Below, in pieces: positions 1-7,445 of a stretch of DNA of 19,273 bases. The notes below the pieces were generated by a model that saw only the letters and a program-made list of their open reading frames with translations, did not search any database and was not told the origin of the DNA. The number at the start of each line of letters is the position of its first letter. Position 1 is the first letter of the stretch. Made by a program: the position numbers and the translations under genes. The stretch lies in the NCBI GenBank assembly GCA_002358965.1, contig DEPW01000007.1, positions 11,718 through 30,990 of the forward strand, given 5' to 3'. The DNA is from Bacteroidales bacterium UBA3382. GTDB taxonomy: Bacteria > Bacteroidota > Bacteroidia > Bacteroidales > UBA932.

Positions 1-807
1 GCAGGTGTTGCCGTAGCCGCATACTTCCGCATAAATCCTTGCTCCGCGAGCCATTGCATGTTCGTATTCTTCAAGGATGACTACGCCTGCGCCTTCTCCC
101 ATGACAAAGCCTGCCCTGCGCTTGTCGAACGGAAGGGATGCCGCATTCGGATCCTCCGATTTGGACAATGCCTTGCTGTTGGCGAACCCTGCCATGGCGA
201 AAGAATTGATAGGGGCTTCGGCTCCTCCCGCTATTATCGCATCGGCATAACCGTGCTTGATGGCCCTGTAGGCCTCTCCTACGGCGTGGGTTCCGGTAGC
301 ACATGCGGTAACGACCGGAAGACAAGGTCCCTGGGCATGGAACTCTATGGCTATCGTACCCGAAGCCATGTTCGAAATCATCATCGGCACCATCAGAGGC
401 GAAACCCTCCTCGCCCCGTCAAAGAACAGATTGTGCATCTGTTCCATATTCGTATGTATTCCGCCAATACCCGAGCCGACATACACTCCCAGGCGCGCCG
501 GAGCGATTTTCCCTTCAAGCTCCGAATCCTGCATGGCCTGTTTGGCCGCCGCCAAAGCGTATTGGGTATATTTGTCACTCCTTCTGACAGTAGCCACGCT
601 CAGGCCATAACTTGCCGGATCAAAATCCTTCACCTTCGCTACTACCTTGACAGGCAATGTCGAAAGCTCTACATCGTAGGGAGAATCCAGTTTAGTAAGG
701 ATGTCCACCCCGCAATGGCCGTTCTTAATATTGCCCCACATCGTAGGGACATCATTACCGACCGGAGAAATAACTCCTATCCCTGTAATAACTACTCTTT
801 TCGCCAT
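1..807 (-). CDS. fabF: beta-ketoacyl-ACP synthase II (FabF), 3' end cut by window edge
   Basis: Condensing enzyme that extends acyl-ACP with malonyl-ACP in type II fatty acid synthesis, in the cytoplasm. The 269 visible residues begin MAKRVVITGIG, the usual FabF start. The nucleophile lies in VVTACATGTHAVG (Cys169), followed by the thiolase-fold stretch FDKRRAGFVMGEGAG. Family members are about 410-420 residues, so roughly 150 residues are missing beyond base 1, including the two active-site histidines. The ATG at 807 is preceded by an A/T-rich leader without a Shine-Dalgarno site, normal for Bacteroidetes. It lies 40 bases downstream of fabH on the same strand, so the two are probably co-transcribed. 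Identification is firm; only completeness is unknown. Confidence 0.95.
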   Translation of the reverse strand, partial: MAKRVVITGIGVISPVGNDVPTMWGNIKNGHCGVDILTKLDSPYDVELSTLPVKVVAKVKDFDPASYGLSVATVRRSDKYTQYALAAAKQAMQDSELEGKIAPARLGVYVGSGIGGIHTNMEQMHNLFFDGARRVSPLMVPMMISNMASGTIAIEFHAQGPCLPVVTACATGTHAVGEAYRAIKHGYADAIIAGGAEAPINSFAMAGFANSKALSKSEDPNAASLPFDKRRAGFVMGEGAGVVILEEYEHAMARGARIYAEVCGYGNTC

Positions 808-847
808 ATTAAAAATATTTTACGATTTACAATTTCAAAAAACACTG

Positions 848-1816
848 CTATTTACCCCATACTATGAGTGCTGCTCCGGAAACGAAACCGGCACCGAAAG
901 CGCTCATGACCAACTTCTGTCCCCTGGAAAGACGGCCGGCCCTGTTCATGTCGTCGAGCAATATAGGGACCGACGCCGATGAAGTGTTCCCGAGGTGTTC
1001 GATATTGTGCACGAACTTGTCCGGAGCTATATCGAAGTGGCGCTGAATCGAATCTATGATCCTCAGATTGGCCTGGTGAAGCAGGAAATAATCGATCTCG
1101 TCGGCCTTTATCCCCGTCTTGTCGAGTATTGCGGATATGTCCGCCACTCCGGCACGGGTGGCCATTCTGAAAATATCCCTCCCGTTCATGGTAAGCGGAA
1201 CCGGATCCTTTTCCTTGGTTATGTACGGGGTCGGTTCCAGGACACGCTTGTAATACAAAGACTCGACCGCAGGGACTCCGGACAGCTTGACTTCCTTGAT
1301 GCAATCCTCCTCCTTGTCGGTACAGTCAAGGACCACGGCGGCAGCCCCGTCCCCGAAAAGCACGCAGACATTCCTGTCCGCCCAGTTCATCATGCGCGTA
1401 GGCTCCTCGGCGCATACGAGCAGGATGTTCCTTACATCCTTGTGCGCAAGAGAGTAACCATGGGCGAAATCGAGCCCGTATATGAAACCGGCGCATGCGG
1501 CATTGAGATCCATCGTGGGCACCTTGGTTCCCAAATCCCTCTGGATTACACAGCTGAGCCCGGGGGTGACGAACTCGTTCACGACATTGGAACAAATAAT
1601 GATATCGATATCGTCAAGGGTAATGCCCGCATCGTCTATAGCCTTTCTGGCCGCATCCACGGCCAAATCCTCCAGCCTTTCGTCGGAAATCACTTTTCTG
1701 GACGAAATGCCGGTGCGGGTCACAATCCATTCATCGGAAGTATCCAAAAAAGCGGACAACATATCATTTGTGACTTCCTTTTTTGGCAAAGAGCTTCCTG
1801 TTCCTATAATCTTCAT
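848..1816 (-). CDS. fabH: beta-ketoacyl-ACP synthase III (FabH)
   Basis: Starts fatty acid synthesis by condensing an acyl-CoA primer (acetyl- or branched-chain) with malonyl-ACP. The 322-residue protein has the normal FabH length and the full Cys-His-Asn triad: Cys108 in NAACAGF, His247 in LLHQANLRI and Asn277 in EHLGNTSSAS. The N-terminus MKIIGTGSSLP and the segment WIVTRTGISSR are also typical. Primer specificity cannot be read directly; Bacteroidales make many branched-chain fatty acids, so a branched primer is possible (inference). fabF follows 40 bases downstream. A TATATTTG box about 107 bases upstream of the start is a candidate promoter. Confidence 0.95.
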   Translation of the reverse strand: MKIIGTGSSLPKKEVTNDMLSAFLDTSDEWIVTRTGISSRKVISDERLEDLAVDAARKAIDDAGITLDDIDIIICSNVVNEFVTPGLSCVIQRDLGTKVPTMDLNAACAGFIYGLDFAHGYSLAHKDVRNILLVCAEEPTRMMNWADRNVCVLFGDGAAAVVLDCTDKEEDCIKEVKLSGVPAVESLYYKRVLEPTPYITKEKDPVPLTMNGRDIFRMATRAGVADISAILDKTGIKADEIDYFLLHQANLRIIDSIQRHFDIAPDKFVHNIEHLGNTSSASVPILLDDMNRAGRLSRGQKLVMSAFGAGFVSGAALIVWGK

Positions 1817-1923
1817 AACAAAACAACGAAAATCAAATTAAACTAAACTTCTAAACCGTCTTACATCCGTGCGAAGTTATCGACATTCGGATATAAGGAC
1901 AAAAAATATCTGGCTTCAAACTG

Positions 1924-1957
1924 CAAATATATGTTAAATTCGTGTATTTGTGGCAAA
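1924..1957 (-). promoter_or_regulatory. candidate promoter for fabH-fabF
   Basis: Reading leftward, TATATTTG (1931-1924) matches the Bacteroidetes -7 box TAnnTTTG. A TTTG lies at 1957-1954, with 22 bases between them, at the upper end of the known -33 spacing. It would leave a 5' leader of about 100 bases before fabH. This rests on pattern matching only. Confidence 0.4.
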
Positions 1958-2000
1958 AAAACATCATTTGGGGTGAAATATCGGCATGGCAGTAAGATAT

Positions 2001-2023
2001 TTTGTACAAGAGCCGTAATTTTG
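2001..2023 (+). promoter_or_regulatory. candidate promoter for the LytTR gene
   Basis: TAATTTTG at 2016-2023 matches the Bacteroidetes -7 box. A TTTG stands 11 bases upstream, shorter than the usual -33 spacing. Transcription would begin near 2029, only about a dozen bases before the ATG at 2041. This argues against using the in-frame TTG at 2002 as the start codon. Confidence 0.45.
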
Positions 2024-2040
2024 CAATATATTTTCGACCT

Positions 2041-2919
2041 ATGAAACGCACTGTCCCGGAGTATCTGTACGATGCAGGCAATCTCGCAGTTACAATCATT
2101 GCAACCGCGCTGTCCGTCATCGCATTCATGGCCGCATCCGCACTCATTACGGACATGGTATGGTTCGACTTGCATGAAAGTTCGAGGTTCATATATACCA
2201 TAGGGTTCTTCTGCACAGTCATCATCATCGTAATCGCCAGCAAGGCGTTACTGTATCGCAAATGCAAGCGGAGACCGCTCCCGGCATGGCAATATGTTTT
2301 GTGGAACATCCTCGAAATACTCGTCATAGCCGCCATTTACGCCGCAGCCAATGCCCTCCTCAAAAGGCCTGCTTCACACGAAAGTTTCACCGGCACTTAC
2401 CTGAAGGCCGTCCCGGCGACAGCCGCAGTCCTTTCCATACCCTACGGGGCGGTATTCGCCATGGTCTCCGCACGGGCAAGGAACAGGATCAAGCACGGCA
2501 CGGACCGAGATGCGCAAACCGACGCCGACGAAGAGCTCATCCCCGAAGGGTTGCGCAAAGCCGGCAACACCCTCGTGCCGATTACGGACAATGGCGGAAA
2601 CCTGAAACTTTCGATAAGCATGGACAATCTGCTTTATATCGAATCCGATGACAATTACATCAAAGTGCATTATACCACGCACGGAAAGTTGCAGAGCTAT
2701 CTCATACGATGCAAGATGAAGACCATCGAAGAGAAGTTTTCTTCCGGAAAGAGGCTTGTACGCTGCCACAGGTCGTATATAGTCAATATCGGCAAAGTAC
2801 GGATCCTCCGCAAGGAGATGAACAATTATTTCATCGAACTCGACAACAAAGAGACACCGCCTATTCCGGTCTCAAAAAAATATTTCGAATCTTTTTCCGC
2901 TTCACTGAAAAGCGAATGA
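2041..2919 (+). CDS. membrane-anchored LytTR-domain DNA-binding regulator
   Basis: Probable one-component transcription regulator held in the inner membrane. The 292-residue protein has four predicted membrane segments (about residues 14-38, 50-72, 85-106 and 122-143), then a charged linker. A LytTR DNA-binding domain follows (about 190-290), with the hallmark LLYIESDDNYIKVHY, a central VRCHRSYIVNI and C-terminal IPVSKKYFESF. There is no receiver domain and no histidine-kinase partner nearby, so it is not a standard LytR/AgrA response regulator. The signal sensed is unknown. The ATG at 2041 was chosen over an upstream in-frame TTG at 2002 because a promoter-like box lies between them. The aquaporin gene starts 47 bases downstream and may be a target or operon partner (inference). 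Confidence 0.85.
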   Translation: MKRTVPEYLYDAGNLAVTIIATALSVIAFMAASALITDMVWFDLHESSRFIYTIGFFCTVIIIVIASKALLYRKCKRRPLPAWQYVLWNILEILVIAAIYAAANALLKRPASHESFTGTYLKAVPATAAVLSIPYGAVFAMVSARARNRIKHGTDRDAQTDADEELIPEGLRKAGNTLVPITDNGGNLKLSISMDNLLYIESDDNYIKVHYTTHGKLQSYLIRCKMKTIEEKFSSGKRLVRCHRSYIVNIGKVRILRKEMNNYFIELDNKETPPIPVSKKYFESFSASLKSE

Positions 2920-2930
2920 CATATTTTTGT

Positions 2931-2938
2931 TAAGTTTG
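2931..2938 (+). promoter_or_regulatory. candidate -7 box for the aquaporin gene
   Basis: TAAGTTTG matches TAnnTTTG and lies 28 bases before the aquaporin ATG, in the 47-base gap after the LytTR gene. No correctly spaced upstream TTTG is visible, so the aquaporin may also be transcribed by read-through. Confidence 0.35.
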
Positions 2939-2966
2939 GAAATAATTTTCTTAAAAAACCAAAGTC

Positions 2967-3641
2967 ATGAAAAAGTATTTAGCAGAAATGTTCGGAACCA
3001 TGGTTCTAGTACTGATGGGATGCGGAAGCGCAATCTTCAACGGAGGATGCGGCACTCCGGCACAGGTACTTATGGTAGCGACGGCCTTCGGCTTGTCGGT
3101 AGTAGCGATGGCATACGCTATCGGAGGCATTTCGGGATGCCACATCAACCCGGCAATCACTCTGGGGGTGATGGCTTCAGGAAGGATGAAGACCAAAGAA
3201 GGACTGATGTACATGCTCTTCCAGGTAATCGGTGCCGTCATCGCATCATCGATACTGTACCTGCTGACTTCCTGCATAGACATTGACTATGCCACAAGGA
3301 CAGGGGCCAATGCATGCAGTCCGGGGGTAAGCCTGTGGGGAGGCTTCCTTGCGGAAACATTCTTCACCTTCGTCTTCGTCCTCGTCGTGCTCGGGGCTAC
3401 CGATGCCAGGAAAGGCGCCGGAAATTTCGCCGGACTCGCCATAGGGCTTTCGCTGATACTCGTCCATATCGCATGCATTCCTATCACCGGCACTTCAGTC
3501 AACCCGGCAAGAAGCATAGGGCCTGCAATTTTCGAAGGAGGCAGGGCCCTGTCCCAGCTGTGGCTGTTCATTGTCGCGCCGCTTGCCGGTGGAGCTGCAG
3601 CAGCCCTCGCATGGAAGTGTCTCGGATCCGAAAGGAACTGA
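2967..3641 (+). CDS. aqpZ: aquaporin, AqpZ type
   Basis: Inner-membrane water channel of the MIP family. The 224 residues carry both half-helix motifs: NPA at 61-63 (SGCHINPAITLG) and NPA at 179-181 followed by Arg182 (TSVNPARSIGPA). The selectivity-filter residues known from E. coli AqpZ (Phe43, His174, Thr183, Arg189) have counterparts Phe41, His167, Thr176 and Arg182 with matching spacing. This predicts water rather than glycerol transport. Length is close to the 231 residues of AqpZ. The start MKKYLAEMFGT is typical. The gene ends before a strong terminator hairpin, so with or without the LytTR gene it closes a transcription unit. Confidence 0.93.
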   Translation: MKKYLAEMFGTMVLVLMGCGSAIFNGGCGTPAQVLMVATAFGLSVVAMAYAIGGISGCHINPAITLGVMASGRMKTKEGLMYMLFQVIGAVIASSILYLLTSCIDIDYATRTGANACSPGVSLWGGFLAETFFTFVFVLVVLGATDARKGAGNFAGLAIGLSLILVHIACIPITGTSVNPARSIGPAIFEGGRALSQLWLFIVAPLAGGAAAALAWKCLGSERN

Positions 3642-3657
3642 AACAATGGACAAGAGA

Positions 3658-3697
3658 ATGGCCGGCCACGGATATTTTCCGCGCCGGTCATTTTTTT
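3658..3697 (+). terminator. intrinsic terminator after the aquaporin gene
   Basis: A 9-bp stem (3658-3666 with 3683-3691, one G-U pair) is extended inside by a 4-bp stem CGGA/TCCG and followed by seven T. It sits 16 bases after the aquaporin stop and separates it from the kor operon. Confidence 0.8.
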
Positions 3698-3717
3698 GAA
3701 AAATTTCATTAAATTTG
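3695..3717 (+). promoter_or_regulatory. candidate promoter for korDABC
   Basis: TAAATTTG at 3710-3717 matches the Bacteroidetes -7 box, 49 bases before korD. A TTTG ends 11 bases upstream, inside the T-run of the preceding terminator. The position directly after a terminator supports a real promoter, although the upstream spacing is not canonical. Confidence 0.45.
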
Positions 3718-3766
3718 GAGCCGTTTATAAAAACTGAATGAACCGGGATAAAAAACTTTTTGACAG

Positions 3767-3985
3767 ATGGCATTCAAAGGAGCAATAGAAGTCGACACAC
3801 AGAGATGCAAGGGCTGCTCCGTGTGTATCGCGAATTGTCCGACACAGAGCATAAGGCTTTCGGACAAAGTCAACAGCAAGGGCTATCATTACGCCGAAAT
3901 GACAGGAGACGGATGCATCGGCTGCTCAAACTGTGCAGTCGTATGTCCGGATTCAGTGATTACAGTTTACCGTGTTAAAATCTGA
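3767..3985 (+). CDS. korD: 2-oxoacid:ferredoxin oxidoreductase, ferredoxin-like delta subunit
   Basis: Small electron-transfer subunit of 72 residues with two complete 4Fe-4S binding motifs: Cys14/17/20/24 (CKGCSVCIANCP) and Cys50/53/56/60 (CIGCSNCAVVCP). It passes electrons from the catalytic subunits to free ferredoxin. Length and motif spacing are those of the KorD/VorD family. It is the first gene of a four-gene operon in the order D-A-B-C, with korA starting 4 bases after its stop. Confidence 0.9.
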   Translation: MAFKGAIEVDTQRCKGCSVCIANCPTQSIRLSDKVNSKGYHYAEMTGDGCIGCSNCAVVCPDSVITVYRVKI

Positions 3986-3989
3986 TGAT

Positions 3990-5072
3990 ATGGCAGAAAA
4001 GATTCTGATGAAAGGAAATGAGGCGATTGCCATATCGGCAATACGCAACGGAGTCGACGGATATTTCGGATATCCGATCACCCCACAGTCCGAAGTGATG
4101 GAAACTCTGATGAAGGAAAAGCCGTGGGAGACGACAGGAATGGTCGTGCTTCAGGCCGAGAGCGAGACATCTTCCATCAACATGATTTACGGAGGAGCCA
4201 GCTGCGGGAAAAAAGTGATGACTTCTTCCAGCAGCCCGGGAATCAGCCTCATGTGCGAAGGCATCAGCTACATAGCCGGAGCGGAACTGCCCTGCGTGGT
4301 GGTTGACGTGATGCGCGGAGGCCCGGGACTCGGCACCATCCAGCCGAGCCAGAGCGACTACAACCAGATTGTCAAGGGCGGAGGACACGGAGACTACCAC
4401 AACATCGTGCTTGCCCCGGCATCCGCACAGGACATGTACGATTTCGTGGACAAGGCATTCGACCTGGCATTCAAATACAGGTGTCCGGCCGTCATCCTTG
4501 CCGACGGCGTTATCGGCCAGATGATGGAAAAGGTCGAAATACATGAGACCAAACCTCGCCGCACAAACGAAGAGATCGAAAGGACCTGCCCTTGGGCTAC
4601 GACCGGAAAGAAGGCTGACAGGCCACGCAACATCATCACTTCGCTTGCATTGGAATCCGATGTACAGGAAGCCACCAACCTCCGCCTCCAGGCAAAATAC
4701 CGCAGGATGGAAGAAGAGGATGTGCTTTACTCCACATACATGACGGAAGACGCCGAATACCTGTTCGTGGCTTATGGATGTATGTCCCGTATCGTCGAGA
4801 CTACTGTCGACATGCTCAGGGAAAACGGCATCAAGGCCGGACTTCTCCGCCCTATCACCCTCTTCCCGTTCCCGACGAAGCAGATACAGGCACTCGTTCC
4901 TCAGATCAAGAGCGCCATGTCTATCGAACTGTCGGCAGGCCAGATGGTAGACGATGTAAGGCTCGCAGTAAACGGCGCCGTACCTGTAGGATTCTACGGA
5001 AGGCTCGGCGGCAACATCTGCACCCCTCAGGAGATCTTCGATGCTTTCAAGAAGTTCAACAATCTTCAGTAA
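3990..5072 (+). CDS. korA: 2-oxoacid:ferredoxin oxidoreductase, alpha subunit (KorA/VorB family)
   Basis: Alpha subunit of the thiamine-diphosphate-dependent enzyme that oxidises a 2-oxoacid to its acyl-CoA, CO2 and reduced ferredoxin. The 360 residues start MAEKILMKGNEAIAI and carry the signature GYPITPQSEVME (about 27-38), plus the RGGPGLGTIQPSQSDYNQ segment. Length fits this subunit family. Bacteroidetes homologues are often named VorB (3-methyl-2-oxobutanoate) or KorA (2-oxoglutarate), and the substrate cannot be settled from sequence. The ATG at 3990 is preferred to an in-frame GTG at 3972 that would overlap korD. korB follows after 28 bases. Confidence 0.9.
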   Translation: MAEKILMKGNEAIAISAIRNGVDGYFGYPITPQSEVMETLMKEKPWETTGMVVLQAESETSSINMIYGGASCGKKVMTSSSSPGISLMCEGISYIAGAELPCVVVDVMRGGPGLGTIQPSQSDYNQIVKGGGHGDYHNIVLAPASAQDMYDFVDKAFDLAFKYRCPAVILADGVIGQMMEKVEIHETKPRRTNEEIERTCPWATTGKKADRPRNIITSLALESDVQEATNLRLQAKYRRMEEEDVLYSTYMTEDAEYLFVAYGCMSRIVETTVDMLRENGIKAGLLRPITLFPFPTKQIQALVPQIKSAMSIELSAGQMVDDVRLAVNGAVPVGFYGRLGGNICTPQEIFDAFKKFNNLQ

Positions 5073-5100
5073 GCCAACAAACCTTTAAAATTGAATTAAG

Positions 5101-5862
5101 ATGGATATAAAAGATATAATCAAACCTGAAAACAAGGTTTACGGCAAAACTCCTATCCTTACGGATAATGTCCTGCATTACTGTCCGGGATGCTCGCATG
5201 GAGTGGTTCACAAAATCATCGCCGAAGTCATTGAAGAAATGGGCATTCAGGACAAGACCATCGGTATCTCCCCTGTAGGATGCTCCGTCTTCGCATACAA
5301 CTATCTGGACATCGACTGGCAGCAGGCAGCGCACGGAAGGGCACCTGCTCTCGCAACCGCTACAAAGAGGCTCTATCCTGAAAAATATGTATTCACCTAC
5401 CAGGGCGACGGCGACCTCGCATCGATCGGTACTGCCGAAATCATGCACGCCTGCAACCGAGGTGAGAACATAGTCGTCATCTTCATCAACAACGCCATTT
5501 ACGGTATGACCGGAGGCCAGATGGCTCCGACCACACTGCTCGGCATGAAGACTGCAACGACACCTTACGGCCGTGACGCCAAACTCAACGGTTTCCCTTT
5601 GAAGATTACCGAACTCATCGCACAGCTCGAAGGCACATGCTATGTCACACGCCAGTCAGTACACACTGCTGCCGCCGTAAAGAAAGCGAAAGCCGCTATC
5701 AGGAAAGCATTCGAGAACTCTGCAAAAGACAAAGGCACCTCATTCGTTGAAATCGTCAGCACTTGCAACTCCGGATGGAAACTTTCACCGGTCAAGGCAA
5801 ACGAATGGATGGTTGAACACATGTTCCCGTTCTATCAGCTCGGCGACTTGAAAGACAGGTAG
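5101..5862 (+). CDS. korB: 2-oxoacid:ferredoxin oxidoreductase, beta (thiamine diphosphate) subunit
   Basis: Beta subunit of the same enzyme, binding thiamine diphosphate and Mg. The 253-residue protein has HYCPGCSHG near residues 26-34. The cofactor motif follows, starting GDGD at 102-105, continuing with the NN pair at 130-131, and closing with YGMTGGQ at 134-140. Length agrees with KorB/VorA proteins. The conserved Cys61 in PVGCSVFAY is also typical. It lies between korA and korC with short gaps of 28 and 26 bases, so a single transcript is expected. Confidence 0.92.
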   Translation: MDIKDIIKPENKVYGKTPILTDNVLHYCPGCSHGVVHKIIAEVIEEMGIQDKTIGISPVGCSVFAYNYLDIDWQQAAHGRAPALATATKRLYPEKYVFTYQGDGDLASIGTAEIMHACNRGENIVVIFINNAIYGMTGGQMAPTTLLGMKTATTPYGRDAKLNGFPLKITELIAQLEGTCYVTRQSVHTAAAVKKAKAAIRKAFENSAKDKGTSFVEIVSTCNSGWKLSPVKANEWMVEHMFPFYQLGDLKDR

Positions 5863-5888
5863 GAGATTAATATTAAAAATTTGATAAA

Positions 5889-6440
5889 ATGAAAGAAGAA
5901 ATAATCATAGCAGGTTTCGGAGGACAGGGCGTACTCTCTATGGGTAAGATCCTCGCATATTCGGGAATCATGCAGAATCTCGAAGTCACCTGGATGCCTT
6001 CATACGGTCCGGAAATGAGGGGCGGTACGGCCAATGTCACCGTCATCCTCAGTGACAAGAAGATCAGTTCACCTATCCTTACGACTTACGATACAGTAAT
6101 CGCTCTCAACCAGCAGTCACTGGACAAATTCGAAAACCGCGTAAAACCGGGAGGACTGCTCATATACGACCCTAACGGCATCACTCATTTCCCTACACGC
6201 AAGGACATCACCGTATGCTCGATCGCAGCCGTCGATGTAGCGGCGGAACTCGGAAGCGCAAAGGTCTACAACATGGTAGTCCTCGGCGCCTTGCTTAAGA
6301 TGAAACCTATCGTAGAGATGGAAAATGTGACCAAGGGCCTCATGAAATCCATTCCTGAGCGTTACCACAACCTCATTCCTATGAACGAGGCCGCTATCGA
6401 GAAAGGCAAGCAATCCATACAGATCATCAACAAGCTGTAG
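5889..6440 (+). CDS. korC: 2-oxoacid:ferredoxin oxidoreductase, gamma subunit
   Basis: Gamma subunit of the same complex, the domain shared by pyruvate and 2-oxoglutarate ferredoxin oxidoreductases that helps bind CoA. In 183 residues it shows the N-terminal IIIAGFGGQGVLSMGK (about 5-20) and the diagnostic WMPSYGPEMRGGTANV (about 35-50). Length is normal. It closes the korDABC operon; a terminator hairpin begins 22 bases after the stop codon. Confidence 0.92.
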   Translation: MKEEIIIAGFGGQGVLSMGKILAYSGIMQNLEVTWMPSYGPEMRGGTANVTVILSDKKISSPILTTYDTVIALNQQSLDKFENRVKPGGLLIYDPNGITHFPTRKDITVCSIAAVDVAAELGSAKVYNMVVLGALLKMKPIVEMENVTKGLMKSIPERYHNLIPMNEAAIEKGKQSIQIINKL

Positions 6441-6461
6441 GCCTTTCATCCGGACATCGGC

Positions 6462-6500
6462 AAGAGGGACATGCACGACGAGGCATATCCCTCTTTTCTT
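6462..6500 (+). terminator. intrinsic terminator after korC
   Basis: AAGAGGGA (6462-6469) pairs perfectly with TCCCTCTT (6488-6495). The stem continues inside with ATGC/GCAT after one mismatch, and TTTTCTT follows. It ends the korDABC transcript. Confidence 0.75.
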
Positions 6501-6560
6501 ATACCAATACGCGCACATGCGCATGCTGAAACCGCAAAATTCCGAAAAACATTTTTCCAG

Positions 6561-6583
6561 TTTGCATTTTTTTACTAATTTTG
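6561..6583 (+). promoter_or_regulatory. candidate promoter for the coiled-coil gene and zapA
   Basis: TAATTTTG at 6576-6583 matches the Bacteroidetes -7 box, with TTTG 11 bases upstream at 6561-6564. It lies after the korC terminator and 24 bases before the next ATG. The position supports a promoter; the upstream element is not at the canonical distance. Confidence 0.5.
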
Positions 6584-6607
6584 CGTGACAGGTTGAGAGA
6601 TTGACTT

Positions 6608-6883
6608 ATGTTAGATGATTTGACTAAAGCTATCGAGGTCTTATTGGCCAGATATGAGAGAGCCAAGAGCGACAACATGGCATTGCGCAAGCGTCTTGAC
6701 GAATATAGGGCAAAGCTCGAAGCCAACAAAAGTACAATTGAAATATTGGAGAAAAAGATAAGCGACTTGCAATTATCCGAGGCCTTTGCCGCATCCTCCG
6801 GAAATGACAACAAGGATGCAAAAAAGAGGGTGCAAAAGCTTATCCGCGAAATCGACAACTGCATAGAACTGCTTGGCCAATGA
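6608..6883 (+). CDS. small coiled-coil protein coupled to zapA (possible division protein)
   Basis: A 91-residue soluble protein, mostly predicted coiled coil (about residues 1-60, rich in Leu, Lys, Glu and Arg heptads). A Ser/Asn/Asp-rich linker follows, then a short C-terminal helix KRVQKLIREIDNCIELLG. No catalytic motif is visible. Its TGA overlaps the zapA ATG in an ATGA arrangement, so the two are probably translationally coupled and made in similar amounts. By size, coiled-coil character and place it resembles a ZapB-type FtsZ-ring partner, but real homology to ZapB cannot be shown by eye. It is the first gene after a promoter-like box and starts a short division-linked unit. Confidence 0.75.
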   Translation: MLDDLTKAIEVLLARYERAKSDNMALRKRLDEYRAKLEANKSTIEILEKKISDLQLSEAFAASSGNDNKDAKKRVQKLIREIDNCIELLGQ

Positions 6884-7182
6884 ACGAAGAGGGACAAAGA
6901 ATCAAGGTCCGGATTGCCGAACGGGACCTTGCCTTCAAGGTAGAGACTCCTGAAGAAGAGGCTAACTTCCGTCGCGGAGCCAAAGAAGTGAACATGATGT
7001 TATCGCAATACAAGGAAAGGTATCCGAAGAATTCGCTTAGCGACTTCCTTTCACTCATAGCGCTCATCATGGCCAAGAAAGTGCAAGAGCTTGAGAGACG
7101 GATAAACGACGACCCTGTCAAAGGCGAGATCGAAGATTTAACCGCGAAGATTACACAATATTTGGAAAAAGATAACGATTGA
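6880..7182 (+). CDS. zapA: cell division protein ZapA
   Basis: Cytoplasmic protein that binds and cross-links FtsZ filaments at the division ring. The 100 residues show the ZapA layout: N-terminal beta-strand region IKVRIAERDLAFKV, the helical EEANFRRGAKEVNMML, then a long helix DFLSLIALIMAKKVQELERR that dimerises as a coiled coil. Length is normal. The ATG at 6880 overlaps the stop of the preceding coiled-coil gene by 4 nt. Downstream lies a small-RNA-like region and then rny; a zapA-adjacent 6S RNA gene is also known in proteobacteria. Confidence 0.85.
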   Translation: MNEEGQRIKVRIAERDLAFKVETPEEEANFRRGAKEVNMMLSQYKERYPKNSLSDFLSLIALIMAKKVQELERRINDDPVKGEIEDLTAKITQYLEKDND

Positions 7183-7184
7183 TG

Positions 7185-7366
7185 ATCATTGAAATATAGC
7201 CGTCAGAGTTCCTTTCGCTGAAATCAACACTGAAACTTTAACGGGTCTACTCGACAGGCAATGACAGGCCTCTTCGTTACCCTTTTCAGGGAATTCCGTA
7301 TTACGGGACATAGGAAGTCAGAACCAATAAGTCGGAGCCCAAATCTTATTTTATTAAGATTTTTTT
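7185..7366 (+). ncRNA. ssrS: probable 6S RNA (SsrS-like) between zapA and rny
   Basis: The 263-base zapA-rny gap contains no ORF but ends its first part in a perfect rho-independent terminator. 6S RNA mimics an open promoter and sequesters RNA polymerase. Visible pairings fit one long irregular hairpin. CCG near 7200 pairs with CGG near 7333, and GAGTTCC with GGAAGTC (one mismatch). Apical helices GGGT/ACCC and AGGC/GCCT lie around a central open region. The length of about 180 nt is right. Placement between zapA and rny agrees with what I recall for Bacteroidales genomes. The 5' end is uncertain; AATATTTG at 7157-7164, one base off the -7 box, could be its promoter. The alternative is simply the zapA 3' UTR. 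Confidence 0.6.
7341..7366 (+). terminator. intrinsic terminator of the 6S-like RNA
   Basis: AAATCTTA (7341-7348) pairs perfectly with TAAGATTT (7355-7362) across a 6-base loop, followed by further T residues to 7366. It ends the zapA/6S transcript and isolates rny. Confidence 0.8.
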
Positions 7367-7445
7367 GTAAAACGATCTCTGGCGGTTTTTTCCCTGTCTC
7401 TTTTCCGCTTCTTCACTATTTCCTAAAAACCATACAGCTATTCAT

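Noticed and set aside
58..867. Long + strand frame opposite fabF
   Set aside because: It lies fully antisense to a clear FabF protein and its translation has no recognisable domain; it is a coding shadow.
995..1846. 283-codon + strand frame opposite fabH
   Set aside because: Antisense to an intact FabH with its full catalytic triad; the product resembles nothing known.
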